Shown here piece by piece: positions 28,246 to 35,841 of a stretch of DNA of 64,000 nt. Numbering within the stretch: the stretch's first letter is position 1; each line of letters starts with the position of its first letter. The position numbers and the translations under genes were made by a program. Origin of the DNA: Alphaproteobacteria bacterium (lineage in GTDB: Bacteria; Pseudomonadota; Alphaproteobacteria; Micavibrionales; Micavibrionaceae); assembly GCA_020443075.1 (NCBI GenBank), contig JAGRIU010000056.1:1-64000 (forward strand), in the 5' to 3' direction. The notes below the pieces were generated by a model. That model was not told the origin of the DNA. It searched no databases and worked only from the letters and a program-made list of their open reading frames with translations.

Positions 28246-29057
28246 TTCTTTGAACCTTTGTACAAATACGCATCTGACGGAAAAGCCCCTATGCGCACGT
28301 CATGCGCATAGGCTTGAGCAGCCTTGGAAATATCGTTGCGCAATGTTTTGTATTCTTTGGCAAATTTTGGTTTTTGACCATGAAGAAGCCCCAGCATATC
28401 CTCGGTAACCAGAACTTGCCCTCCGCACGCCGCCGAAGCGCCGATACCGATGGTGGGAATAGACAAAGCCTGCGTAATCTCGGCAGCGGCCTCCTCGATC
28501 GTGCCTTCGATGACGACGCTGAAAGCCCCGGCTTCTTGCACCGCACGCCCGTCTTCCAGTAAACGCGTCACCCCTTCAGGCGTTTTGCCTTTGATTTTAT
28601 ATCCACCTTCATCGGGAGCAGATTGCGGCAAAAGCCCGATATGCCCCATCACGGCAATCCCCGCATCTGTAATGGCCCGAATGCGCGAGGCCATCCGCAG
28701 CCCGCCTTCCAGCTTCACCCCGTCTGCGCCGCTGGCCTCGATCAAGGCGCGCGCCGTCTCCAAAGCCTGCGCATCGCTGGCCTCATAGGTTCCATAGGGC
28801 ATATCGACAATCACAGGGATCGAAATACCCGCCGCATCGCGCCCGCGCACAACGGCCGCCCCGTGCGCCTTCATCATCTCCAGCGTGACCTCTTGCGTAC
28901 TGGGCAGCCCGTAAAGCACCATGCCCAGAGAATCGCCAACCAGTAATAGATCCACATGCGGAGCCAGACTTTGCGCCATCGGCGCGCTAGAAGCCGTCAG
29001 ACACACCAGAGGCTGATCCGCGCGCGCATGAGTGTAAAATTTCTCTAATCCGGACAT
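28242..29057 (-). CDS. panB: 3-methyl-2-oxobutanoate hydroxymethyltransferase
   Basis: Adds a hydroxymethyl group from methylene-THF to alpha-ketoisovalerate, the first committed step to pantothenate. The 271 residues contain the substrate and metal site segment LLVGDSLGMVLYGL, then DGVKLEGG and MGHIGLLPQS, all diagnostic. It is the first gene of a panB-panC pair and is divergent from the degP-like gene, with only 54 bases between start codons. Confidence 0.97.
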   Translation of the reverse strand: MSGLEKFYTHARADQPLVCLTASSAPMAQSLAPHVDLLLVGDSLGMVLYGLPSTQEVTLEMMKAHGAAVVRGRDAAGISIPVIVDMPYGTYEASDAQALETARALIEASGADGVKLEGGLRMASRIRAITDAGIAVMGHIGLLPQSAPDEGGYKIKGKTPEGVTRLLEDGRAVQEAGAFSVVIEGTIEEAAAEITQALSIPTIGIGASAACGGQVLVTEDMLGLLHGQKPKFAKEYKTLRNDISKAAQAYAHDVRIGAFPSDAYLYKGSKK

Positions 29058-29111
29058 TTTTCTTTCGCTCCCGCCTTGAGATTTACAAAAAGGAGACCTA
29101 AATTTCTGCCT

Positions 29112-30590
29112 ATGACTATCAGGTTTAAAACAGCGGCGCTAGTCTCGATGCTTGTTTTTGCAAGCGCGCTTCCGGCTCTTTCAGCAGCGCAGGCGCAGAC
29201 CGCCATAGAGGTTCCGCGTTCCAAAGAGCAAATAAAGCTGTCCTTCTCGCCGCTGGTCAAGCGCACCGCTCCGGCCGTGGTCAACATCTATACCAAGCGC
29301 ACCGTAACAGGCTATGCGCATCCTTTCGCCGCCGATCCGTTTTTTGCCCCCTTTTTCCGCGAGGATGTCTTTGGCGGCAGCATGCGCAAACAGATCGAAA
29401 GCGCGCTGGGCTCCGGCGTGATCGTCAGTTCCGACGGTCTTGTTGTTACCAACGCCCACGTTGTGCGCGCAGCCGAAGCCATCACGGTGGGGCTGGCCGA
29501 TGGCCGCGAATTCGATGCCAAACTGGTACTCAAGGATGATCCATCCGATCTGGCGCTTTTACGCATCGGCCCCGTTGAGGAGAATCTGCCGACAATCCCT
29601 TTAAAGCCCAGCGAATCCCTCGAAGTCGGTGATATGGTGCTGGCGATCGGTAACCCTTTCGGCGTTGGCCAGACGGTCACCAGCGGCATTGTCTCCGCCC
29701 AGGGGCGCTCCAGCCTCGATATTAACGATTTTAATTTCTTCATCCAGACCGATGCGGCGATCAATCCGGGGAATTCCGGCGGTGCGCTCGTTGATCTGGA
29801 TGGCCGGCTTGTTGGCATCAACACCGCGATTTATTCGCGCGATGGCGGTTCGCTCGGCATCGGCTTTGCCATCCCGTCCGAAATGGTCGCCAGCGTGATT
29901 GCCGCCGCTGATGCCGGACAAAGCGGTGATAACGCCGTCATTCGTCCATGGCTGGGCGTGACAGCCCAGAACGTGACATCCGACATCGCCGAATCGCTGG
30001 GCATGAAACGCCCGCAAGGCGCCCTCATCGCGGATTTGAATATGGCCAGCCCGCTGCGCAAGGCTGTGCGCTTGAGCCCGAGCGCAAAAGGCGAGAAAGG
30101 ACGCGAAGGCCTGATGGTTGGCGATGTGATTCTTTCTTGCAACGGCAAAGCCATTCAAACCCCTTCGGAGATGAAATTCCGCATGGCCACCGTGCCCGTC
30201 GGCAGCAAAGCGCGCATCGAGATTATGCGCCAAGGCCGGCGTCTGGAATATGAATTCGAAGCCATGGCCCCGCCGGATAACCCGCCGCGCCGCCAGATCA
30301 CCTTAAAAGGCGATCATATTCTCAAAGGCGCGGTGATTGCCAATCTCAATCCGGCTGTAGCCGTGGAACTCGGCATGGATGATGGAGAGCAGGGGGTGGT
30401 GATCATGGAAACCTCATCCGCAGGCTTTGCCGGGCGCGTCGTGCGCATGGGTGATATTCTGCTCGAAATCAACGGCCGGAAAATCAACGATACGGGCGAT
30501 GTCGAAAAGGCGCTGGCCTCGAAGAATGTCCGCGGCCTGAGCATCACAATCAAACGAGCCGGCCAGATCCAGCGTATCATGCTGCGGTAA
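29112..30590 (+). CDS. Do-like serine protease (DegP/HtrA) with two PDZ domains
   Basis: A periplasmic protease/chaperone for misfolded envelope proteins. From the ATG at 29112 it has 492 residues and a signal peptide ending near ALSAAQAQ. The catalytic triad is visible: His116 in TNAHVV, Asp146 in DPSDLALL, Ser222 in NPGNSGGAL. Two PDZ domains follow, at about residues 270-370 and 400-490. Upstream in-frame starts (TTG at 29076) are possible because AGGAG at 29091-29095 is far from the ATG. It is closest to the DegQ/MucD group; which paralogue it is cannot be told. Confidence 0.95.
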   Translation: MTIRFKTAALVSMLVFASALPALSAAQAQTAIEVPRSKEQIKLSFSPLVKRTAPAVVNIYTKRTVTGYAHPFAADPFFAPFFREDVFGGSMRKQIESALGSGVIVSSDGLVVTNAHVVRAAEAITVGLADGREFDAKLVLKDDPSDLALLRIGPVEENLPTIPLKPSESLEVGDMVLAIGNPFGVGQTVTSGIVSAQGRSSLDINDFNFFIQTDAAINPGNSGGALVDLDGRLVGINTAIYSRDGGSLGIGFAIPSEMVASVIAAADAGQSGDNAVIRPWLGVTAQNVTSDIAESLGMKRPQGALIADLNMASPLRKAVRLSPSAKGEKGREGLMVGDVILSCNGKAIQTPSEMKFRMATVPVGSKARIEIMRQGRRLEYEFEAMAPPDNPPRRQITLKGDHILKGAVIANLNPAVAVELGMDDGEQGVVIMETSSAGFAGRVVRMGDILLEINGRKINDTGDVEKALASKNVRGLSITIKRAGQIQRIMLR

Positions 30591-30623
30591 TACAAAGCCT
30601 GTCTCGCATAAAACGACTATGCG

Positions 30624-30688
30624 TTCCCCGCGCAAGCGGGGATCTTGAGGCCGTTGATCTGGAATAGATCCCCTCTTTCGAGGGGATG
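30624..30688. repeat. Paired hairpin repeat after the degP-like gene
   Basis: First hairpin: CCCCGC (30626-30631) with GCGGGG (30636-30641). Second: CCCCTC (30670-30675) with GAGGGG (30680-30685). The two stems differ in sequence but both pair fully. It lies 34 bases after the protease stop. Confidence 0.8.
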
Positions 30689-30714
30689 CCAAGGAGAGAC
30701 GGCATACCAATAAA

Positions 30715-30740
30715 AAAGGCGCCCTGCAGTTAGCGCCTTT
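30715..30740 (-). terminator. Terminator of the 81-codon gene
   Basis: AAAGGCGC (30715-30722) pairs with GCGCCTTT (30733-30740). On the minus strand the stem is followed by TTTTTTA, so it serves the gene at 30774-31019. On the plus strand the tail is only TTTCC, a weaker stop for the protease gene. Confidence 0.75.
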
Positions 30741-30773
30741 CCTCCCCCAGGTAAAAACCTGATTTTTAAAATC

Positions 30774-31019
30774 TTACGAAGCTTCTTTAAGCTCCAAAGC
30801 ACCATCAGGATCATTTTGTGCTTCTTGGAAAAAAGGATCGTTAAACAAACTATCGGTTAAATATTCACCCCAGAATTGCTCGTCACCAACCTCGCGCTTG
30901 TGTACAATCTTCCTTCCGATAGAGAAGACCTTATTCTGATCCCTTTCACCGGACACCAAAACCTGATCCGTGTAATTCTCAACAAAGCCCTCATCATAAA
31001 GTTCAGATATATCGGACAT
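30774..31019 (-). CDS. Small acidic protein of unknown function
   Basis: An 81-residue ORF with an ATG at 31019 and AGGAAG six to seven bases upstream. It ends 34 bases before a good terminator, which supports a real single-gene unit. The product is acidic, soluble and has no signal peptide, cysteine cluster or known motif. Aromatic residues are frequent in the middle part (EQFWGEYLTDSLFNDPFF). It is divergent from the glycyl-tRNA synthetase gene. No function is suggested. Confidence 0.7.
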   Translation of the reverse strand: MSDISELYDEGFVENYTDQVLVSGERDQNKVFSIGRKIVHKREVGDEQFWGEYLTDSLFNDPFFQEAQNDPDGALELKEAS

Positions 31020-31170
31020 AACTTCCTCCCTTGAGTTAAACGCATGATAAAGGAAAACCGGAAAAATTACAAATTTCGCCCCTTAATATCGCCAAAAACC
31101 CTTGAATTTTAAGGGTTAACCCGTCACTGTACATTTTGGATTTTAAAACGAATCATTTGGATAATGGAAC

Positions 31171-32658
31171 ATGACCAAAGACATGAAAGACATCGTCGCC
31201 CTGTGCAAAAGACGGGGCTTTATCTTCCCCGCCAGCGACATTTACGGCGGCCTGAACGGCTTTTGGGATTACGGCCCGCTGGGCACGGAGCTAAAAAACA
31301 ACCTGCGTGATCGCTGGTGGAAAGACATGGTCCTATGCCCGCCGTTGGGCCCCGACGGCGCGCCGGTCGAAATCGTCGGCGTCGATAGCTCTATCATTCA
31401 AAACCCCAAATGCTGGGAAGCTTCGGGGCATGTCGGCGGCTTTAACGACCCGATGGTCGATTGCAAGGAAAGCAAGAAACGCTACCGCGCCGATCACGTC
31501 GTCGTATATTGGCCAAAAGACGGCCAAGGCTCGGGCGTGGCCTTCGATAAGGATGCCGAAGATGCTGAAATCGAAAAACGCCTTAAAAAACTGACGAACA
31601 AAGCACTTGCCGATTTCGACACGGCAAAACTTGATCAAATCGACACGGCCAAATTCGCCAATATAATCGGCCCCGATGTGAAAACCCCCGGTACGCTGAC
31701 CGAACCGCGCCAGTTCAACATGATGTTTCACACCTTTGTCGGTGCGACTTCGGGTGATGAGAACAAAGCGTACTTGCGCCCTGAGACTTGCGCCGGGATT
31801 TTCCTCAATTTCAAAAACGTGCTGGACTCCAGCCGCACCCGCGTGCCGTTCGGGATCGCCCAGATCGGCAAAGCCTTCCGCAACGAAGTCACGCCGCGCA
31901 ACTTCATCTTCCGCTCCCGCGAGTTCGAACAGATGGAACTCGAATGGTTCTGCGAGGAAAGCGAAGTGCCGATGTGGTTTGATTTCTGGGTCGATCAGCG
32001 CACCAGGTTCTGGGACGCGGTCGGCATCCCCAAATCTGCGCTGCATTTCCTCGACGTGCCCAAGGACGAACTGGCGCACTATTCCGCGCGCACGATTGAT
32101 GTGGAATATGCCTTTCCCTTTGCCGCACCGGGCTATGACGAGCTCGAAGGCATCGCTCACCGCGGCAATTTCGATCTGACCCAGCACCAGCAATTCTCCG
32201 GCCAGAAGCTGGACTATTTCGATCAGGCCACAAATTCGCGCTTCCTGCCGCACGTCATCGAGCCTTCAACGGGCCTGACCCGCGGCGTTCTGGCGCTTTT
32301 GTGTCAGGCCTATACGCCTGATGAAAGCCGCCCCTCCGGCGTGTATATGAACTTCACCCCCGCTATGGCTCCGAAAAAGGCGGCCATCCTGCCGCTCACA
32401 GCCAAAGAAGATCATGTCCCGCTGGCGCAAAAGCTCTATCTCGAACTGCGTGAGGATTTCGCCGTCGATCTCGATATCAAGCAAAATATCGGTAAACGCT
32501 ACGCCCGTCAGGATGAAATCGGCACGCCGTACTGCTTCACCGTTGATAATGATACGCTGGCCGATCACACCGTCACCGTGCGCGACCGCAACACCATGGC
32601 GCAAGAGCGCATCCACATGGATAAGGTCGCAGATTATCTTAAGGAAAAGATGAAATAA
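31171..32658 (+). CDS. glyS: Glycyl-tRNA synthetase, single-chain dimeric type
   Basis: Charges tRNA-Gly. The 495 residues are the alpha2 (eukaryote/archaeal-like) class II enzyme, not the alpha2beta2 enzyme made by glyQ and glyS that most proteobacteria use. The start has DIVALCKRRGFIFPASDIYGG and GFWDYGPLG. Motif 2 is seen in IAQIGKAFRNE and TPRNFIFRSREFEQMELEW; motif 3 lies near VIEPSTGLTRGVLALL. The C-terminal anticodon-binding domain follows (PKKAAILPL to the end). The 150-base upstream gap carries the palindrome GGGTTAACCC at 31113-31122. No glyQ-type gene is seen in the window. Confidence 0.96.
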   Translation: MTKDMKDIVALCKRRGFIFPASDIYGGLNGFWDYGPLGTELKNNLRDRWWKDMVLCPPLGPDGAPVEIVGVDSSIIQNPKCWEASGHVGGFNDPMVDCKESKKRYRADHVVVYWPKDGQGSGVAFDKDAEDAEIEKRLKKLTNKALADFDTAKLDQIDTAKFANIIGPDVKTPGTLTEPRQFNMMFHTFVGATSGDENKAYLRPETCAGIFLNFKNVLDSSRTRVPFGIAQIGKAFRNEVTPRNFIFRSREFEQMELEWFCEESEVPMWFDFWVDQRTRFWDAVGIPKSALHFLDVPKDELAHYSARTIDVEYAFPFAAPGYDELEGIAHRGNFDLTQHQQFSGQKLDYFDQATNSRFLPHVIEPSTGLTRGVLALLCQAYTPDESRPSGVYMNFTPAMAPKKAAILPLTAKEDHVPLAQKLYLELREDFAVDLDIKQNIGKRYARQDEIGTPYCFTVDNDTLADHTVTVRDRNTMAQERIHMDKVADYLKEKMK

Positions 32659-32696
32659 GCTTTTATTAGAAAATAAAGTGGAAATTGTTACTGTAA

Positions 32697-32793
32697 AAAT
32701 ACATTTTTTATGTATTTCAGACTCGACTCTGTTATGGAATCCTCTTAAAATGCTAAGGCTGAGTCGTTAAGTAGCACTTCCCGACCCAGCCTT
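32697..32793 (+). promoter_or_regulatory. Structured leader with alternative pairings
   Basis: Hairpin A: AAATACAT (32697-32704) with ATGTATTT (32710-32717), possibly the glyS terminator though without a T-run. Hairpin B: AAGGCT (32755-32760) plus GTCG (32763-32766) with CGAC (32782-32785) plus AGCCTT (32788-32793). CGACTC at 32724-32729 can instead pair with GAGTCG at 32761-32766, which would break hairpin B. The layout is like an attenuator upstream of the small HTH gene; function unproven. Confidence 0.35.
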
Positions 32794-32881
32794 GTAGAAT
32801 CATTGTCCTTAAATCCTAGGGCATCATCATAATATTTGCAAGTGGTTAAAAGTGCCGCACAATCAAATATGGAGTTTTTCT

Positions 32882-33073
32882 ATGAAGACACCTTCAAGAA
32901 AGATGACGGCAGAAATGGTAAAGAAGATAAAGGACTTGTTGGACACTCGCCAATATCATCAACACCAGATCGCCGCCATCGTTGAAGTCAACCAAGGCCG
33001 AGTATCGGAAACGAAACAAGGCAAATGGGATTGGCTGCTTAATATAGAGGATAGACAACAAAGTCTAATATAA
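32882..33073 (+). CDS. Small helix-turn-helix protein
   Basis: A 63-residue protein beginning MKTPSRKMTAEMVKKIKD. The middle (YHQHQIAAIVEVNQGRVSETKQGKW) reads as a helix-turn-helix, with the pattern of small regulators that use 'Q-x-IAxx(F/V)xVxQxxVSxIxxG'. It is probably a DNA-binding protein of a resolvase/MerR-unrelated kind, perhaps autoregulatory. The ATG at 32882 has GGAG 10 bases upstream; a GTG at 32852 is the alternative. It stands alone with a terminator 25 bases downstream. The target is not known. Confidence 0.7.
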   Translation: MKTPSRKMTAEMVKKIKDLLDTRQYHQHQIAAIVEVNQGRVSETKQGKWDWLLNIEDRQQSLI

Positions 33074-33098
33074 TCTTAAAGCATACTAAATTATTGCG

Positions 33099-33127
33099 AG
33101 CCGCCCTGCAAGGGGCGGCTTTGCCTT
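33099..33127 (+). terminator. Terminator after the small HTH gene
   Basis: AGCCGCCC (33099-33106) pairs with GGGCGGCT (33113-33120) over a short loop, followed by TTGCCTTTT. It could also stop transcription from the convergent S49 peptidase gene. Confidence 0.8.
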
Positions 33128-33152
33128 TTAAAAGACAATCAGCAGTTTATAG

Positions 33153-34022
33153 TTAAAGCCCGAACCGTGCCCACAGCGCCCGCGTTTCCAGCGTCTCGGC
33201 CAGATCGTTCGCGATATTGGCCTTCGCATCCGCACCGACCAGAGAAGAGATCAGCGCGCGTTCTGGCCCGAAATCCACGAACTTGACCTCATCGCCGAAG
33301 GTCTCTTTCATCAAAGCCTTCATTTCGCCGATCCCGTCGATCAGCCCGAGTTCTAAAGCTGCGCCGGACTCCCAGAACTCTCCTTCGAACAGGGCTTTAT
33401 CACTGCCCGTGAGCTTCTCCCCGCGCCGCGTCTTTACCCAGTCGATAAACCGCGCGTGTAGCGCGCTTTGCAAAGCCTTGAGCCGCTTCACATCGCCCGG
33501 TTTTTCATCCTCGAACGGATCGAGAAAGCTCTTGTCTTTGCCCGAAGTATGCACGCGCCGTTCGATCCCGTAACGCCCGATTAGCTCCTTAAACCCGAAG
33601 GACGAAGAAATCACCCCGATCGACCCTATAATCGACACATCGGTCGCGTAAATCTCGTCCGCCGCGCAAGCTAGCCAGTAGCCCCCCGACGCCGCCACAT
33701 CCTCGACAAAGGCATAGACCGGCACATCTTTGTCCTCGGCCAGAGCGCGGATTTGCCCAGCTACCAAAGCACTCTGCGCCGGAGACCCGCCCGGCGAGTT
33801 AATCACCAGCGCCACGGCCTTGAGATTATAGGTTTCAAAAGCCTGCTCGATCGTCTTCTCATAACGCGCATGGCTGATCCCCCCGCGCTTGACGCTGCTA
33901 TCGGCAATCACGCCCGACAGGCGGATCACCGCGACTTTTTCTTTCGGCTTCAGTAAACCGCCGATCAGCGGCAGACTGGAAAAAGCATCACAGGTTTCAC
34001 AGACTTTGTTTTTCACAGACAT
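33153..34022 (-). CDS. S49-family peptidase (SppA/SohB-like)
   Basis: A short serine peptidase of the signal-peptide-peptidase A family, probably acting at the cytoplasmic membrane on leftover signal peptides or other short substrates. From the ATG at 34022 (GAAGGA upstream) it has 289 residues. The core shows VALVINSPGGSP (near residue 71-82) and AFVEDVAASGGYWLA, in which Ser112 is the likely nucleophile; Lys162 in TSGKDKS is the likely general base, at the spacing seen in short SppA proteins. A hydrophobic N-terminal anchor is not obvious. The gene lies just downstream of the methyltransferase gene (30-base gap), with which it may be co-transcribed. Confidence 0.93.
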   Translation of the reverse strand: MSVKNKVCETCDAFSSLPLIGGLLKPKEKVAVIRLSGVIADSSVKRGGISHARYEKTIEQAFETYNLKAVALVINSPGGSPAQSALVAGQIRALAEDKDVPVYAFVEDVAASGGYWLACAADEIYATDVSIIGSIGVISSSFGFKELIGRYGIERRVHTSGKDKSFLDPFEDEKPGDVKRLKALQSALHARFIDWVKTRRGEKLTGSDKALFEGEFWESGAALELGLIDGIGEMKALMKETFGDEVKFVDFGPERALISSLVGADAKANIANDLAETLETRALWARFGL

Positions 34023-34052
34023 AAGATTTTCCTTCAAACTAAGGCCATAACC

Positions 34053-34775
34053 CTAACCAATCGCCCCCATGCCTCGCAAGACGTTTTCGGCTTCCTCCGT
34101 ATAATCGCCGTTATCCTGATGCAGCGTCAGTCCCGCATGCAGGGTTAGCGGTTTTTTGCTGTTGCGCACAGCCCGGATAATAACGCGTTTAGCAGGCACG
34201 CCAATGCGCGGCCACAGCGGGATAACCTCCACCGCCCCGAAACGGGTTTTAAAGCCCTGTAAAATCTTATCCAGCATCTCCGCCTTATGAATGATGCTCA
34301 ACGTCCCGCCGTGTTTGAGCAACTTACACCCCGCATCCAGCCAGTCTTGCAGGCTCGCCTCCGCATGGCCCATCGCCAGCGCCTTGGCTTCGGACGGTGA
34401 GCGCGTATGCGCCCCGGCCTCGTTATAGGGCGGATTGCAAATAATATGATCAAACGGCCCGCCGTCATAACCCCGCACATCGGCGCACATAAACGAACAC
34501 CGCTCAGCCATATCATTCAGCGCTGCATTGCGCCGCGCCAGTTCGATATGATCGGCCTGAAGATCAACCCCTGTGAGCTGCGCGCCCTCCACGCGTTTGA
34601 GAACGCACAACCCCGCGCTGCCGACCCCGCAGCCCAGATCCAGAACATGCTCGCCTGTTTTCACCGGGCACGCCGCCGCCAGCATCACGCTATCCAAAGA
34701 CGTGCAAAAGCCGCCCGCTGCCTGCAACAGCCGCACGCGTTGATCCAGAACACAAATTTCTTCTGCTTTGTCCAT
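34053..34775 (-). CDS. TrmN6-like tRNA adenine-N6 methyltransferase
   Basis: A class I SAM-dependent methyltransferase of the YfiC/TrmN6 group, which in E. coli methylates A37 of tRNA1-Val. The 240 residues have the SAM motif VLDLGCGVGSAG (residues 44-55), the acidic ribose-binding Asp of GVDLQADHIELA, and the catalytic NPPY at residues 114-117, which marks N6-adenine/glutamine targets. The start LDQRVRLLQAAGGFCTSLDSVML is typical of this group. Assignment of the exact tRNA is by family only. Confidence 0.88.
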   Translation of the reverse strand: MDKAEEICVLDQRVRLLQAAGGFCTSLDSVMLAAACPVKTGEHVLDLGCGVGSAGLCVLKRVEGAQLTGVDLQADHIELARRNAALNDMAERCSFMCADVRGYDGGPFDHIICNPPYNEAGAHTRSPSEAKALAMGHAEASLQDWLDAGCKLLKHGGTLSIIHKAEMLDKILQGFKTRFGAVEVIPLWPRIGVPAKRVIIRAVRNSKKPLTLHAGLTLHQDNGDYTEEAENVLRGMGAIG

Positions 34776-34808
34776 GTTGGATTATTTAAGGGAAAATACC
34801 GGAAATCT

Positions 34809-35744
34809 CTAGCTTTTCTTACCCGGTGAATAAACGCCCGGCACATCAAGCTGTGTCAAAAGCATCAACTCGATCGGGTTTTGCAGCAAGGCATGATAGG
34901 GCGCTGGCGCATAAGAGCGGATAAAGCTATCGCCGGAAACGCGCGCGGTTTTCGCCGCGCTGTAAACGCTGGACGGTGCATAAGGGGCAGGGGTGGAGGG
35001 CTCCGACGCTCCAAAACCAAGCTGGGCAATCTGGCCTGGATGGGACGGCATCGTCTCATTGCCGAGATCAGGTTTAATCTGAGGCAGGGGCGCGGCCGCG
35101 GCATATTGCGTCTCTTGCGTATAATCAGGCTGCGGCGCGTCTTTAATCGAAAACTTTTTATCAAAAAACGCATAAACCTCTTCCATAGATTTTGCGCGGC
35201 CCGATTTTACGTCATAAAACACATTCCGGTTGGCTTTGGCCGCTTTGGGGAATAGAACGGCCGCCTCTTGCAACGGATTGTCATCACGCGCTTTTAAAAA
35301 TGCCGAGGCCCCGCCCGCGCCCATAAAATGCGCGAAATACAGCTCCGTAGGCCCGATCTCGCCGCCCCAGTGAGAGCGCAGGAAACGCTCGTTTTCCGAG
35401 GCAAACTCGGCCGCCATATTTGCCGAGGCCACCGGATCGTTGCGCAGGGCCAAAATCTCTTTGCGGCTCATCCCGTCCGTTTCGATGCCGTGCTTGGCTC
35501 CGTATGTCTTGACCATATTCATCCATGTACTTTCGATGAATTGATAAAGCCCTGAAGCACTGGAGGATTTGGCTTTCGCGGTGGGGTTGAAACTGCTCTC
35601 GGCCCCGGCTTGTTGCACCATATAGGCAAAATTGACCCCCGTTTTGGCGCTGGCCTGCTTGATCGCATTCATCACACCAGTGGGCGCGCGCCGGGTCAGC
35701 GTGGCTAAAGCATTGTTAACAAAAGAATTTGCGTGTCCTTGCAT
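34809..35744 (-). CDS. Lytic transglycosylase (SLT domain)
   Basis: Cleaves peptidoglycan glycan strands. The SLT fold is at about residues 20-190: the catalytic Glu lies in VQQAGAESSFNPTAKA, followed by SSASGLYQFIESTWMNMV (the GLYQF motif). The C-terminal third is Pro-rich and disordered. There is no clear signal peptide at the N terminus, so export may need another route. It is one of a set of alphaproteobacterial proteins of this type; a flagellar or secretion role cannot be told. It is divergent from the acyl-CoA dehydrogenase gene. Confidence 0.88.
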   Translation of the reverse strand: MQGHANSFVNNALATLTRRAPTGVMNAIKQASAKTGVNFAYMVQQAGAESSFNPTAKAKSSSASGLYQFIESTWMNMVKTYGAKHGIETDGMSRKEILALRNDPVASANMAAEFASENERFLRSHWGGEIGPTELYFAHFMGAGGASAFLKARDDNPLQEAAVLFPKAAKANRNVFYDVKSGRAKSMEEVYAFFDKKFSIKDAPQPDYTQETQYAAAAPLPQIKPDLGNETMPSHPGQIAQLGFGASEPSTPAPYAPSSVYSAAKTARVSGDSFIRSYAPAPYHALLQNPIELMLLTQLDVPGVYSPGKKS

Positions 35745-35841
35745 CGGAGAATGATTTTACCTTTAAAAGTCTCTATACTGTGTCCTGCAAAGAGATTTGC
35801 AACGCCCGTGCCAAATTCAGAAAAACCCCATAAGGATATAC

